From the NCBI GenBank assembly GCA_030743005.1, contig JASLTG010000008.1, positions 42,399-106,398 of the forward strand: a stretch of DNA of 64,000 nt. The letters run 5' to 3'. The stretch is from Acidimicrobiales bacterium (GTDB lineage: Bacteria; Actinomycetota; Acidimicrobiia; Acidimicrobiales; Poriferisodalaceae). The translations under genes and the position numbers were made by a program. Below are positions 26,443 to 34,979 of the stretch, piece by piece. Under the pieces are notes generated by a model, which saw only the letters and a program-made list of their open reading frames with translations, searched no databases and was not told where the DNA came from. Position 1 is the first letter of the stretch. Every line of letters begins with the position of its first letter.

Positions 26443-27591
26443 GTGGAGGTTGTGAATCTCGAAAGTGTCATAGATGGTCTGCACTCAGTGGGCCCGTCTT
26501 GGGAGAAAAAGTCGGCCTTAGCTGATGAGGCTGGCTGCATTGATCCCGAGAACGCCGCTGATATTAAGGCCATCGGAGCTGCCCGTCTTCTACAACCAAC
26601 CGACTTTGGTGGAGCGCAGTCATCGATCGAAGACCACATGCGCGCTGTTGCGGTAGCTGGCGAATATTGCATGGCTACCTCTTGGTGTCTTGCTGTTTGG
26701 AGCGCCCACGGGTGGATGCTCGCCCAACTGCCTACTGAAGGGCAGCATGAAATTTGGTCCGACCCAACAAATCTCATCAGCGCGTCCATCGTGCCCAAAA
26801 CACAATTCCGACAAGAAGGAACAGACGTCATTGTGTCCGGCCGTTTCGGCTTCGGCTCTGGTTGCGATCACGCCCCTTGGTTGAGCGTCGGTGGCTTACT
26901 GCCCGGTGATCAACCCACGCCAGTCATTTGTGCCTTACCGGCGGATGAGGTGATCATCGATCACAATTCATGGAATGTGGTCGGACTTCGCGGTACGGGA
27001 AGCAAAGATCTGGTCGTAGCTGACGAGGTAGCGGTCCCTGCGCATCGTGTGTTACATGTCGCCGAAACAGTGTCTCGCCAGGCGCCTGGCCAATTGCACT
27101 ATGGCGGCCCTCTTTATACATGCCCATGGCGAACTACCGCGATTTTGGTACTTGCTGCGCCTGTGATTGGCGCCGCTAAGGCAGCGGTTCGTCGATTCCA
27201 GGAACGTATTGATGACCATTTTCTCGTTGCTCTATCGAGTGTTCAGAGAAATGATCCCGCTGCTGGCTATCGACTGGCCGAATCAACTGCAGAAATTCAG
27301 GCTGCAGAGCTACTGATCTACGACGCTGCTGCTCGGTTAGATCATCTGGGTGGCGTCGATGATGTAGACCCGGTACTTAATGCGTCAATAATTCGCGACT
27401 GTGGCTGGGGAGTCAGAGCCTTGGCCAACGCTGTCGACCGCCTGTACGAGGCAAGCGGAGCAAACGCTATGAGAACTGATGAGCCTATCCAGCGTCTATG
27501 GCGTGATGTGAACGCTGCTCGCTCTCACGCAATCTTGACGTGGGACCATGCCGCGAACATTTACAGCAGGGCGCTTCTAGATTCGATTTAG
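26443..27591 (+). CDS. Flavin-dependent monooxygenase, HsaA/acyl-CoA-dehydrogenase-like (group D)
   Basis: 382 residues with the acyl-CoA dehydrogenase fold but lacking the usual TEPxxGSD motif; instead SASIVPKTQFRQEGTDVIVSGRF and WNVVGLRGTGSKDLVV occur. Those blocks mark two-component flavin hydroxylases such as HsaA (3-HSA hydroxylase of steroid ring degradation) and p-hydroxyphenylacetate hydroxylase C2, which use reduced flavin from a separate reductase. The C-terminal YEASGANAMRTDEPIQRLWRDVNAARSH is also typical. Two GTG starts are possible (26443, 26452). No reductase gene is adjacent. Aromatic or steroid hydroxylation is the best inference. Confidence 0.85.
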   Translation: MEVVNLESVIDGLHSVGPSWEKKSALADEAGCIDPENAADIKAIGAARLLQPTDFGGAQSSIEDHMRAVAVAGEYCMATSWCLAVWSAHGWMLAQLPTEGQHEIWSDPTNLISASIVPKTQFRQEGTDVIVSGRFGFGSGCDHAPWLSVGGLLPGDQPTPVICALPADEVIIDHNSWNVVGLRGTGSKDLVVADEVAVPAHRVLHVAETVSRQAPGQLHYGGPLYTCPWRTTAILVLAAPVIGAAKAAVRRFQERIDDHFLVALSSVQRNDPAAGYRLAESTAEIQAAELLIYDAAARLDHLGGVDDVDPVLNASIIRDCGWGVRALANAVDRLYEASGANAMRTDEPIQRLWRDVNAARSHAILTWDHAANIYSRALLDSI

Positions 27592-28658
27592 CGGTCCAGG
27601 TTAGGAAGCACTTCATCGCGGATTAGTGCATCAGATTCAGCTGCTGTTTCGCGATTAGTTCCCATGGTGGCTCCGACAAATATCAACTTGTCCAAGCCCA
27701 ATCGGCTGAGCGCCGCAATTCGATCTATGCATGTCTCGGGAGCCCCAACTATCGCGTAACTATCAACGAAATCTGGCGTCAATACCGACGCTTGTTGGCT
27801 GTCAGCGCGGGTGTGGCTGTTCATGTCGTAGTTATCATGCAGGTCGTTCATAACCTTGCGTTGCGCGTCCGAGACAGGACCTACGACCTCACCGTGCATT
27901 ACTGAGAATCGAGCGAATGTCGACAAACCTCCGCGAACAAGATCTCGAGCGCGTTCGAGATCTGTGTGACAGACCACGTTCACGTACGCACCGTAATTAA
28001 GGTCGTTGGGATCAAGCCCTGCTTCGCTGCGAGCGTCACGAGCTATTTCCATTCCCCAACTAATTCGGTCCGGGTCGGCTCCCAATGCAAACATGATCCG
28101 TTCGGCGTGCCGTGCGGCGGCCCCGATCACCTTGGGACCGGTAGCCGAGACCTCGACAGGTACCTTTCCCACTGAACCCGGTAGCCAAGCAATTTTGCTG
28201 GTACCGGCGGTATCGGCTAGTTCCAGTTCGTCGACGGGAGGAGCTAACGCTTCTCCGAAGTTCAAATCCTCAAACGGTATTTCTTCACCGCGAAGATAAG
28301 TCTGCAAGGCAGATAGGTAACGTTCGAAATCTTTAACTCGGGCCGGTGCCCTTCCTAAATGTGCGAGCGCTGAGTCTCCACGACCGATCCCTAGTTGCAC
28401 ACGATCTGGGGCGAGCCGATTCACGCTAGCCGCAGCTCCCGCGGTGACTGCGGGATGTCGCGTCACCGGATTAGTGACCCCAGAACTGACTTGCAAAACT
28501 TCTGTTGCCTGAACCGCTGTAGTCATAGCGACATAAACATCACCAGACAGATTCTGAGAGTCAACGAAGGACACACCATCGAATCCTTGTTCTTCAAGTT
28601 GAAGCGCTGTCCGACTCGAGTCGGGCCGGGCCACCATCTGTTGAAAAATTCTTGCCAT
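27588..28658 (-). CDS. LLM-class F420-dependent oxidoreductase
   Basis: 356 residues from ATG 28658 (MARIFQQMVARPDSS). The frame is open 25 codons upstream with unlikely residues. Barrel motifs are GFDGVSFVDSQNLSGDVYVAMTTAVQATEVLQVSSGVTNPVTRHP shortened in the middle, and RVQLGIGRGDSALAHLG, which resembles the F420-dependent methylene-H4MPT reductase branch. The ends of this and the convergent HsaA-like gene overlap by four bases. Substrate unknown. Confidence 0.87.
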   Translation of the reverse strand: MARIFQQMVARPDSSRTALQLEEQGFDGVSFVDSQNLSGDVYVAMTTAVQATEVLQVSSGVTNPVTRHPAVTAGAAASVNRLAPDRVQLGIGRGDSALAHLGRAPARVKDFERYLSALQTYLRGEEIPFEDLNFGEALAPPVDELELADTAGTSKIAWLPGSVGKVPVEVSATGPKVIGAAARHAERIMFALGADPDRISWGMEIARDARSEAGLDPNDLNYGAYVNVVCHTDLERARDLVRGGLSTFARFSVMHGEVVGPVSDAQRKVMNDLHDNYDMNSHTRADSQQASVLTPDFVDSYAIVGAPETCIDRIAALSRLGLDKLIFVGATMGTNRETAAESDALIRDEVLPNLDR

Positions 28659-28813
28659 ACGCCGACCGTAGCCGTGCTGACATGTGAGATGTCGTCGGAT
28701 CTGTGTGCGGGTTGAGCTCGAAGTGGCTGGCATTCAGCGGGCTACGCTCTTTGCGTGGTCACTGACCAAAACTGTGACAAAGGTGACCTCATCTCTACGA
28801 AAGAAGTACTTCG

Positions 28814-29692
28814 ATGAAGATCGGTTTGTTCACCCCATTGCGTTCACCAGTTGCTACCCCAGAATTCTTGCGAAATTTCGGACAAAAAGCTGAAGAGATA
28901 GGTGTTCATTCATTTTGGCTTGGTGAGCATGTCGTCATATTTGACCAATACGAATCTAAATATCCGGGTTCTTCTGATGGCGTATTCAGATTTCCTGAAG
29001 GTTCTGGGCTGATGGACATGGTGAGCAGCATCGGCTTCTTGGCGGCCTGCACATCAACTCTTCGCTTGGGCACAGGAATCTGCATCCTCCCCCAAAATAA
29101 CCCCGTCTATGCAGCGAAGGAATATGCGACTCTCGACTTCTTATCGAACGGTCGTCTCGATTTCGGAGTCGGCGTCGGGTGGAGTTGGGAGGAGTTCGAA
29201 GCATGCGGAGCCCCTTGGCCGGATCGAGGGAAGCGGTGCGACGAGTACCTCGAAGTAATCAACACCTTATGGAACGACGAAGTGAGTTCGTTCTCGGGCG
29301 ACATGTACGACCTACCCGAATGTCGCATGCATCCCAAACCGGTTCAAAAAGGCGGGATCCCGATCTGCATCGGGGGGCATTCCGACGGAGCTCTTCGCCG
29401 CACCGCCCGCTACGGGCAGGGCTGGTACGGGATCAATCTCTCTCCCCAAGAGAGCAATCAGATGATCTCAAGGTTGGCGATCTTTCTAGAGGCAGAAGGA
29501 CGTTCGATTGATGAGCTCGAAATCCATGTTGGTGCTGTAAACGACCAAATGGATGCATCAATGGTCGAGGCCTATGCAGAAGCTGGAGTAACTCAGCTAT
29601 TGATTCCGTTCTTGCGGCAGGGAAACAAACACCTTGATGCGAACCTCGAAACCATCGAACCATTCATCGAAGTTTCTCGAAGCATCAGTTAG
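28814..29692 (+). CDS. LLM-class F420-dependent oxidoreductase (TIGR03619-like)
   Basis: 292 residues: MKIGLFTPLRSPVATPEFL, then FWLGEHVVIFDQYESKYP, LRLGTGICILPQNNPVYAAKEYATLDFLSNGRLDFGVGVGW split over two strands, and a GGHSDGALRRTARYGQGW segment. These are the hallmarks of the TIGR03619 group, which is numerous in F420-producing actinobacteria. It is a close paralogue of the gene at 32274-33203 (shared GVGVGW..EEFEA). The 3' end overlaps the convergent rmuC by 8 bp. Confidence 0.9.
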   Translation: MKIGLFTPLRSPVATPEFLRNFGQKAEEIGVHSFWLGEHVVIFDQYESKYPGSSDGVFRFPEGSGLMDMVSSIGFLAACTSTLRLGTGICILPQNNPVYAAKEYATLDFLSNGRLDFGVGVGWSWEEFEACGAPWPDRGKRCDEYLEVINTLWNDEVSSFSGDMYDLPECRMHPKPVQKGGIPICIGGHSDGALRRTARYGQGWYGINLSPQESNQMISRLAIFLEAEGRSIDELEIHVGAVNDQMDASMVEAYAEAGVTQLLIPFLRQGNKHLDANLETIEPFIEVSRSIS

Positions 29693-30914
29693 CTTCGGAA
29701 TCGTTTGGGTCGTCTAGATGCTCAGCAGCTTCAAGTTCTCGCGCTGTCATATCCCGGGCCGCAGTTTCAACCGGCTTTACTTCCGGTAATTCATCACCGG
29801 ATACACCTAACTCGCTGAAGCGTCGAAGCGTTGGAAGCACTCTGCTTTCCACGCTGCCCACCATTTCGTTGTAGGCCTTCGTTGCCATTTCTAGTCCACG
29901 CCCTGTCTTGGCCATTGCGGTCAACGTCGTCCCGACACGATGGTGCAGTTCGCGACCATGCTCTTCGACCTTTTTGGCGTTTTCGGCTAATTGAGTTGTT
30001 TGCCAACCACGCGCAATCGTGAGGAGCAGCGCCATCAAACTCATCGGGGATGCAATAACGACTCGTTGACGCATCGCTTCGTCTATTAGGCCAGGCTCAG
30101 CTCTCAAAGCGTCAGCCAAAAAGGACTCTCCCGGCACAAACATCACGACAAAGTCTGGCGCGTCATCAAAGAGCGCCCAGTACCGCTTATCGGCAAGTGC
30201 TTTTACGTGAGCCTGCACGGCTTTGACATGCCCCTTTAGCTCAGCTTCTCTGGCTGCCGCGTCATCGAGTTCTTGCATTCGTAGATAAGCAGATAGCGGA
30301 ACTTTGGAATCGACGACCAGAAATGCCCCATTTGGGAGCCTCACTGTTAAATCTGGTCGCAACACACCATCGTCGTTTGATACTGAAGCTTGTTCAGAAA
30401 AGTCACAGAACGAGGCCATGCCTGAGAGGTCAATAATGTTCCGCAGTTGGTTTTCTCCCCACGCACCTCGCGCGGACGGTGACTTTAGGGCGCCAGCAAG
30501 CGCTCCGGTTCGAGTGTTTAATTCGGTGATTTGGTGCATCAGGTTTTCGTTCAGAGCATCAAAGGAACCCTTGTTTTTCTCGTAACTGGATTTCAAATCA
30601 CCTACCGAGGTTTTTAGTTGGTCCATCTGTTCTGCTACGGGCTTTAGGAGACTTTTTGTTTGCTCTTCTAACGTTCTGCTTCGTTCGTCAATTAGTTGGC
30701 CCGCTAGTTCATTGTTGGTTTTGAGCGCTGATTGCGCGGCCTTACTGACTTGAGCATCAACGGCCTCTTTGACAGCAGCTACTAACCCCTCAGTGTCTAG
30801 GCGCACGTCAGGTTGTGACGTATCAGGCTTGATTGATCGAGCGCGCAGTTGACTTAAGAGGTAACCGACGACGACAGCAAGTAGGGCCACCACTGCGACG
30901 AGAATGGAGTTCAT
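29685..30914 (-). CDS. rmuC: DNA recombination protein RmuC homologue
   Basis: 409 residues. One N-terminal transmembrane helix (SILVAVVALLAVVVGYLLSQ), then a long coiled-coil region (about residues 45-140), then the nuclease-like RmuC core with SARGAWGENQLRNIIDLSGM, LRPDLTVRLPNGAFLVVDSKVPL and FVPGESFLADAL. The catalytic-looking D and K of the PD-(D/E)xK fold are in PDLTVRLP and VVDSK. RmuC limits DNA rearrangement at inverted repeats in E. coli; its biochemical activity is poorly known. Membrane-anchored, cytosolic face. Confidence 0.93.
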   Translation of the reverse strand: MNSILVAVVALLAVVVGYLLSQLRARSIKPDTSQPDVRLDTEGLVAAVKEAVDAQVSKAAQSALKTNNELAGQLIDERSRTLEEQTKSLLKPVAEQMDQLKTSVGDLKSSYEKNKGSFDALNENLMHQITELNTRTGALAGALKSPSARGAWGENQLRNIIDLSGMASFCDFSEQASVSNDDGVLRPDLTVRLPNGAFLVVDSKVPLSAYLRMQELDDAAAREAELKGHVKAVQAHVKALADKRYWALFDDAPDFVVMFVPGESFLADALRAEPGLIDEAMRQRVVIASPMSLMALLLTIARGWQTTQLAENAKKVEEHGRELHHRVGTTLTAMAKTGRGLEMATKAYNEMVGSVESRVLPTLRRFSELGVSGDELPEVKPVETAARDMTARELEAAEHLDDPNDSEAN

Positions 30915-30958
30915 GCCCTACATGTTGACATTAAGGAGGGACATCAAGTGTTGATCTG

Positions 30959-32182
30959 TCAATCAATTATTCCCGCCTGCCGCAGCAGGTCTAGCTGCTC
31001 TCTGGTAACGCCAACTTCAGCCAAAATTTCGTCGGTGTGTTGATTTGGGGCGGGAGCGCCGTGTCGCACGCTGACTGGTGTTCGACTGAACTTCGCTGCC
31101 GGGCCGGTTAAAGGGGCTGAAGATCCATCGATTAACTCGGTTTGTTGCAATAAATCCCGTTCGAGTACATGTGGGTCTTGGGCTGCATCAGCAAAGGTGT
31201 TTACCGCAGAAATAACAATTCCGGCAGCATCGATAGCAGAGACGACCTCTTCTTTGGGACGGTCCCGGCACCAATTAGCCACCAGTAAATCAACTTCATA
31301 TCTGTTAGCTAATCGGTCCTCATTGGTCAGGTATCGGGGGTCTCGGCCTAACTCCGGACATCCAAGTACTTCGGTAAGCCTCACCCAGTGAGAGTCGAGT
31401 ATCAGGGCCATGAACACATGACCATCAGCACATTGGTAGCAATTCGTTGGGGCACACACTCTGACTTCACTTCCCCACCTTTCAAGCGAATCGCCAGTCG
31501 CTCCTAATGTGAGATAACCGTTTGATTGGTAGATGATCGAATCTAGGAGTGAGACATCAACGTGTTGACCTTCACCGGTAGCGTCTCGATGTCGTAGCGC
31601 CGCAAGAGCGGCCAATGCACCATGTAGACCCGAGAGGTCGTCAGCCAAGAAGGTTGGAGCTTTGGACGGCGGGCCGTCTTTTGATCCGTTCAACGCCATC
31701 CATCCGCTATGGGCAAGAGCACCCGGATCGTATCCAGGGCGTTGCGATTCAGGTCCGAACTGCCCCCATCCACTTACCGATAGGTACACAATGTCGGGTT
31801 TTACCTTCCGGCAGTCGTCATACCCAACTCCCCATCCCGCAAACGTCCCAGGCTTAAAGTTCTCGATGACCATGTCAGCAGAGGCAACAAGGCTCAGGAA
31901 GGTTTCTGCACCTGCGGGTTCTCGAAGGTCAATCGTCACGCTTCGTTTGTTGCGATTCACTGTTTCTTCTGCAAAGGAACGTGACGTACCGCCAATCAGA
32001 GGTTTCCAAGGCAGCCCTTCGTCACCGGGCATCGCGACTCTGATCACATCAGCTCCATAATCGGCGAGGAGGCAGGCGGCCATGGGACCCGCCCAGGCCG
32101 TCGTTGCGTCAACAACCCTGACGCTTGCTAACGGGCCAGGAAGATCCCAACGAGCATCTCTATAAAACTCTTCCTTCTTCAT
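30959..32182 (-). CDS. CaiB/BaiF family CoA-transferase
   Basis: 407 residues from ATG 32182. The N-terminal block ASVRVVDATTAWAGPMAACLLADYGADVIRVAMPGDEG and NRNKRSVTIDLREPAGAE identify a class III CoA-transferase. The probable catalytic aspartate lies in APTFLADDLSGLHGALAALAALRHRDATGEGQ. The C terminus ends in EILAEVGVTREQLDLLRQAGII, also typical. An eight-codon extension to a TTG at 32206 is possible but less likely. It is divergent from the LLM gene at 32274 across 91 bp. Confidence 0.92.
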   Translation of the reverse strand: MKKEEFYRDARWDLPGPLASVRVVDATTAWAGPMAACLLADYGADVIRVAMPGDEGLPWKPLIGGTSRSFAEETVNRNKRSVTIDLREPAGAETFLSLVASADMVIENFKPGTFAGWGVGYDDCRKVKPDIVYLSVSGWGQFGPESQRPGYDPGALAHSGWMALNGSKDGPPSKAPTFLADDLSGLHGALAALAALRHRDATGEGQHVDVSLLDSIIYQSNGYLTLGATGDSLERWGSEVRVCAPTNCYQCADGHVFMALILDSHWVRLTEVLGCPELGRDPRYLTNEDRLANRYEVDLLVANWCRDRPKEEVVSAIDAAGIVISAVNTFADAAQDPHVLERDLLQQTELIDGSSAPLTGPAAKFSRTPVSVRHGAPAPNQHTDEILAEVGVTREQLDLLRQAGIID

Positions 32183-32273
32183 GAACTGCAGCGTAGAGAT
32201 TTTCAAACATGTCGTGCAGCGCGGAGTAGTTCCGATCTTCTAGGGTCCCTTTCAATTCCACGATGGGAAGTCC

Positions 32274-33203
32274 ATGAAGTTCGGTGTTCATTTGCCAGAT
32301 GCAGGGCGTGATCCAAGTCGAGAGGCAATGATCCAGGTCGCCACAACCGCTGAGGACCTTGGCTACGCGTCACTATGGTCAAGTGACCATATCGCTTGGC
32401 CTGATCCCGCTACTTTGAAATCAAAGTATCCGTATGCCGATGACAACAGCGGCTTTCCTCAGGCCGGAAGCGCATGGCTGGATTGCATCGGGACACTCCA
32501 ATTTGTTGCCGGAATCACTGAACGGGTGCTCCTCGGAACCACAGTCCTCATACTCGGCTACCGCGGGGCCGTACAGCAAGCAAAAAGTTGGGCAACTCTC
32601 GATCATCTGTCCAATGGCCGGGCGATCATGGGCGTCGGGGTGGGTTGGATGAAAGAAGAATTCGAAGCAATCAACCGGCCCTGGGACCAACGAGGCTTGA
32701 GAGCTGACGAAACACTTGAAGTCTTCGAATCTCTATTCAGCGAAGGGTTGTCCAGTTATGACGGGTCCTGGACAAAGTTTCGAGACATTGGTTTTAGCCC
32801 GACACCCGTCGATAACCACATCCCCGTGTGGGTGGGGGGTCATTCGCGGGCCGCGTTTAAACGTACCGCTGTATTCGGCGACGCGTTTCACTCTGCTTTC
32901 GCTCACCCAGATTTACTCGCTGAACAGTGGACGGCGGTGAAAAGGGAATGCGATCTCCTGGGTCGCGATATTCAAGAACTTGAGCTAACGAGTCTTTTCC
33001 GACTCAACTTTGATGGCGGTGACCTCACCCAGGGTGAGATCGGCGGAGAGACAGAGCAAATCATTGATCAGATCGGCCGGTACTCCGATGTCGGGCTAAC
33101 ACACGCCGCATTTTTTGTTCTAGGACGAGGCATCGAGGGCCGATTGGAAGCGATCAATCGTTTTGCTGAAGAGGTTGCTCCTCATTTCGAAACCGACTCA
33201 TAA
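32274..33203 (+). CDS. LLM-class F420-dependent oxidoreductase (TIGR03619-like)
   Basis: 309 residues. MKFGVHLPDAGRDPSREAMIQVATTAEDLGY, the substrate loop SSDHIAWPD, LGTTVLILGYRG and LSNGRAIMGVGVGWMKEEFEA mark the F420-binding luciferase-like barrel; the GGHSRAAFKRTAVFGDAF segment mirrors its paralogue at 28814-29692. GGGAAG precedes the ATG. Substrate unknown; it converges on selenoprotein C with 17 bp between stops. Confidence 0.9.
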   Translation: MKFGVHLPDAGRDPSREAMIQVATTAEDLGYASLWSSDHIAWPDPATLKSKYPYADDNSGFPQAGSAWLDCIGTLQFVAGITERVLLGTTVLILGYRGAVQQAKSWATLDHLSNGRAIMGVGVGWMKEEFEAINRPWDQRGLRADETLEVFESLFSEGLSSYDGSWTKFRDIGFSPTPVDNHIPVWVGGHSRAAFKRTAVFGDAFHSAFAHPDLLAEQWTAVKRECDLLGRDIQELELTSLFRLNFDGGDLTQGEIGGETEQIIDQIGRYSDVGLTHAAFFVLGRGIEGRLEAINRFAEEVAPHFETDS

Positions 33204-33220
33204 ATTCAGGAACTGAGCGA

Positions 33221-33775
33221 TCAATCATCGATCCAAGTTTCTGAAGGTACTCCCAAGCCGTCAGCTATTCGGTTGGCGTAGGCGTAGTAGGCAGTGACTT
33301 CGGCTATGTCGAGGACATCTCGGTCACTGAATCCCACCACACGTAACTGGTCAACATCGCGAGACGTCATTCTTGAAGGAGTACGAGTGAGTTTCGTCGC
33401 ATAGATCAGCATTGCTTTTCTTTTTTCGTTGAGCGGAGCAGACCGCCAGTCCTGCTCTACTGCAACGAGTAGGGCATCGTCTTTGAGTAGTCGGCGCAGA
33501 CCGCGCCGATGATGATCAATTCAGTAATGGCATTCGTTTTCGAGGCTCACCACGAGAGCAATCATCTCCCGCTCGACTTTCCGCAAGCTCCGGGTACCCG
33601 CCATAGCTGACCTGTAGACCCCATCATGTGCAGCTAACCCTCTCGGATTAAGAGAATGAATCGACATGATGTAATCAATGCGGCCGTGGTTCTTATCGAC
33701 AACTCGACCGTAGAGGCTGTCGAGGGCCTCATCATCTGACCATTCTTCATCTGGGACAATTTCAATCCATGCCAT
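33221..33775 (-). CDS. Selenoprotein C: peroxidase-related AhpD-like protein with CxxU centre (in-frame TGA at 33521-33523)
   Basis: Read through the TGA the frame encodes 184 residues. C82-H-Y-U85-I-D-H-H89 replaces the usual CHYCxxHH of TIGR01926-type peroxidase-related (AhpD fold) enzymes. Family sequence lies on both sides: MSIHSLNPRGLAAHDGVYRS and VEREMIALVVSLENE before, RRGLRRLLKDDALL, LTRTPSRMTSRDVDQLRVVGFSDRD split over helices and YYAYANRIADGLGV after. A perfect 7-bp SECIS-like hairpin follows the TGA. ATG 33775 is preferred over the upstream TTG at 33802. It is divergent from selenoprotein B, with 67 bp between starts. Expected activity is thiol-dependent peroxide reduction (inference). 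Confidence 0.9.
33491..33509 (-). promoter_or_regulatory. SECIS-like hairpin of selenoprotein C
   Basis: On the minus strand TCGGCGC, loop GGTCT, GCGCCGA: a perfect 7-bp GC-rich stem. The loop starts 19 nt after the TGA, the same loop and spacing as E. coli fdhF as I recall it. This is the strongest SECIS candidate in the window and the key support for recoding. Confidence 0.88.
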
Positions 33776-33842
33776 GCCACTATCGTGCCCTGTTCGCAGC
33801 AACTACGGTGGCAAAAAGCGAAACCTTGGCCAGGAAGCATTC

Positions 33843-34961
33843 ATGACCCAAACTCCAACATCAATTATTGAGGCATGTCATCAAGCCTCGGAGATGGAAG
33901 TCCGACCTGATTTAACGACTGCTCACGCGTATGTATGGGAGAAACTTGCTGCTCCAGGGACATGGTGGAATGGCTCAGAACGACTAGCGATTGCAGAGGT
34001 CGTTCGGGCGGCTTTGGATGACGCTGATCCGATTCCACCCTGGGAAAGCGCCTCGTCTAGCGGTCGCCTTCCAATAAATCCTGTCATTAGTAATGAACTA
34101 CAGGACGCTGTTTACCGCCTTTCAAGACACGCAGGAACATTGACTGAGGACTGGTACCTGACCATGCGCGATGCCACGGGTGTCACTCCGCAACAATGGG
34201 TAGAAGTGATCGAAGTAGCTATTAGTGTCGCTTCAGTTCTTCGATTTGCCCAGTTGGCAGGGATCGAACGCCCAGAATTTCCGGCGGCTCTCAATGGAGA
34301 GCCTTCCAGGCAAGATCAGCCGTCTAAACCCGCCAAACACCATTGGGTACCGGTTGTCCACCTTGAAGATATGACACCAGAACTCGCACCGTTTTACGAA
34401 GGACTTCCCGCCGTCGCTCCAGTGATACGAGCCTTGAGTTCAGTGCCAGCCGCCATGGATACCTTGGCGGCTCTTTCCAGCGCTCAATACATACCGATGC
34501 GTGAGATGGTCGACCTGAATTGGAGCAGAGGCACTCTGTCTCGACGACAAATCGAATTTGTGGCTGGCCGACTATCAGCTCTTCGGGAGTGCTTCTACTG
34601 AACTGCTGCCCACTCGATGATGCTCCGTGCGAGCAGCTCCGCAAACGACCTCGAAGTAGACCTGTCGCTAGTGCGCGGTGACGCTACTGAAAACGAAGCT
34701 GTCCAACATGCACCAGCATTGGCAGCTTTGGTCGACGCCTCAATCAACGATCTTGATGCGCTCCCCGCTGCTCGTTCAGCTTTAGTTGAAGCGACCGATA
34801 CAGCAACCATGCTTGACGCTTCTGCTGTGGTGGCCAACTTCGAAATGATGACCAGAATCACTGACGGAACAGGTACCCGTCATCCATCAGACCGACTCGA
34901 TTCGATGTCGGACATGAACACCTCAATGGGCCTTGACCAGTTCGTTTCCGCTCGGGTCTAG
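33843..34961 (+). CDS. Selenoprotein B: two-domain AhpD-like peroxidase with CxxU centre (in-frame TGA at 34599-34601)
   Basis: 372 residues when the TGA is read through. Residues 250-257 are C-F-Y-U-T-A-A-H, the AhpD CxxCxxxH motif with U as the second redox residue. It is paralogous to selenoprotein A along its whole length: N-terminal WWNGSERLAIAEVVRAAL and GTLTEDWYLTMRDATG, then SAQYIPMREMV, and after the TGA the shared ANFEMMTRITDGTGT. The N-terminal half lacks cysteines in a CxxC arrangement and looks like a decayed first repeat. ATG 33843 has AGGA seven bases upstream; an in-frame ATG 23 codons earlier lies in the promoter region. It is divergent from selenoprotein C. Confidence 0.87.
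34621..34635 (+). promoter_or_regulatory. SECIS-like hairpin of selenoprotein B
   Basis: TGCTC, loop CGTGC, GAGCA: five pairs, loop starting 25 nt after the TGA, the same distance as in selenoprotein A. The loop has guanines but is not GGUCU, so on its own it is a weaker candidate than those of A and C. Confidence 0.55.
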
Positions 34962-34979
34962 TCCGCGAAACAAAGCGAC

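Noticed and set aside
33221..33412. Separate short minus-strand gene
   Set aside because: In frame with the gene at 33521-33775 and typical of the C-terminal half of the same enzyme.
34617..34961. Separate 114-codon gene after the TGA at 34599
   Set aside because: Same frame as the upstream gene, and its sequence matches the C-terminal part of the paralogue; better as part of selenoprotein B.
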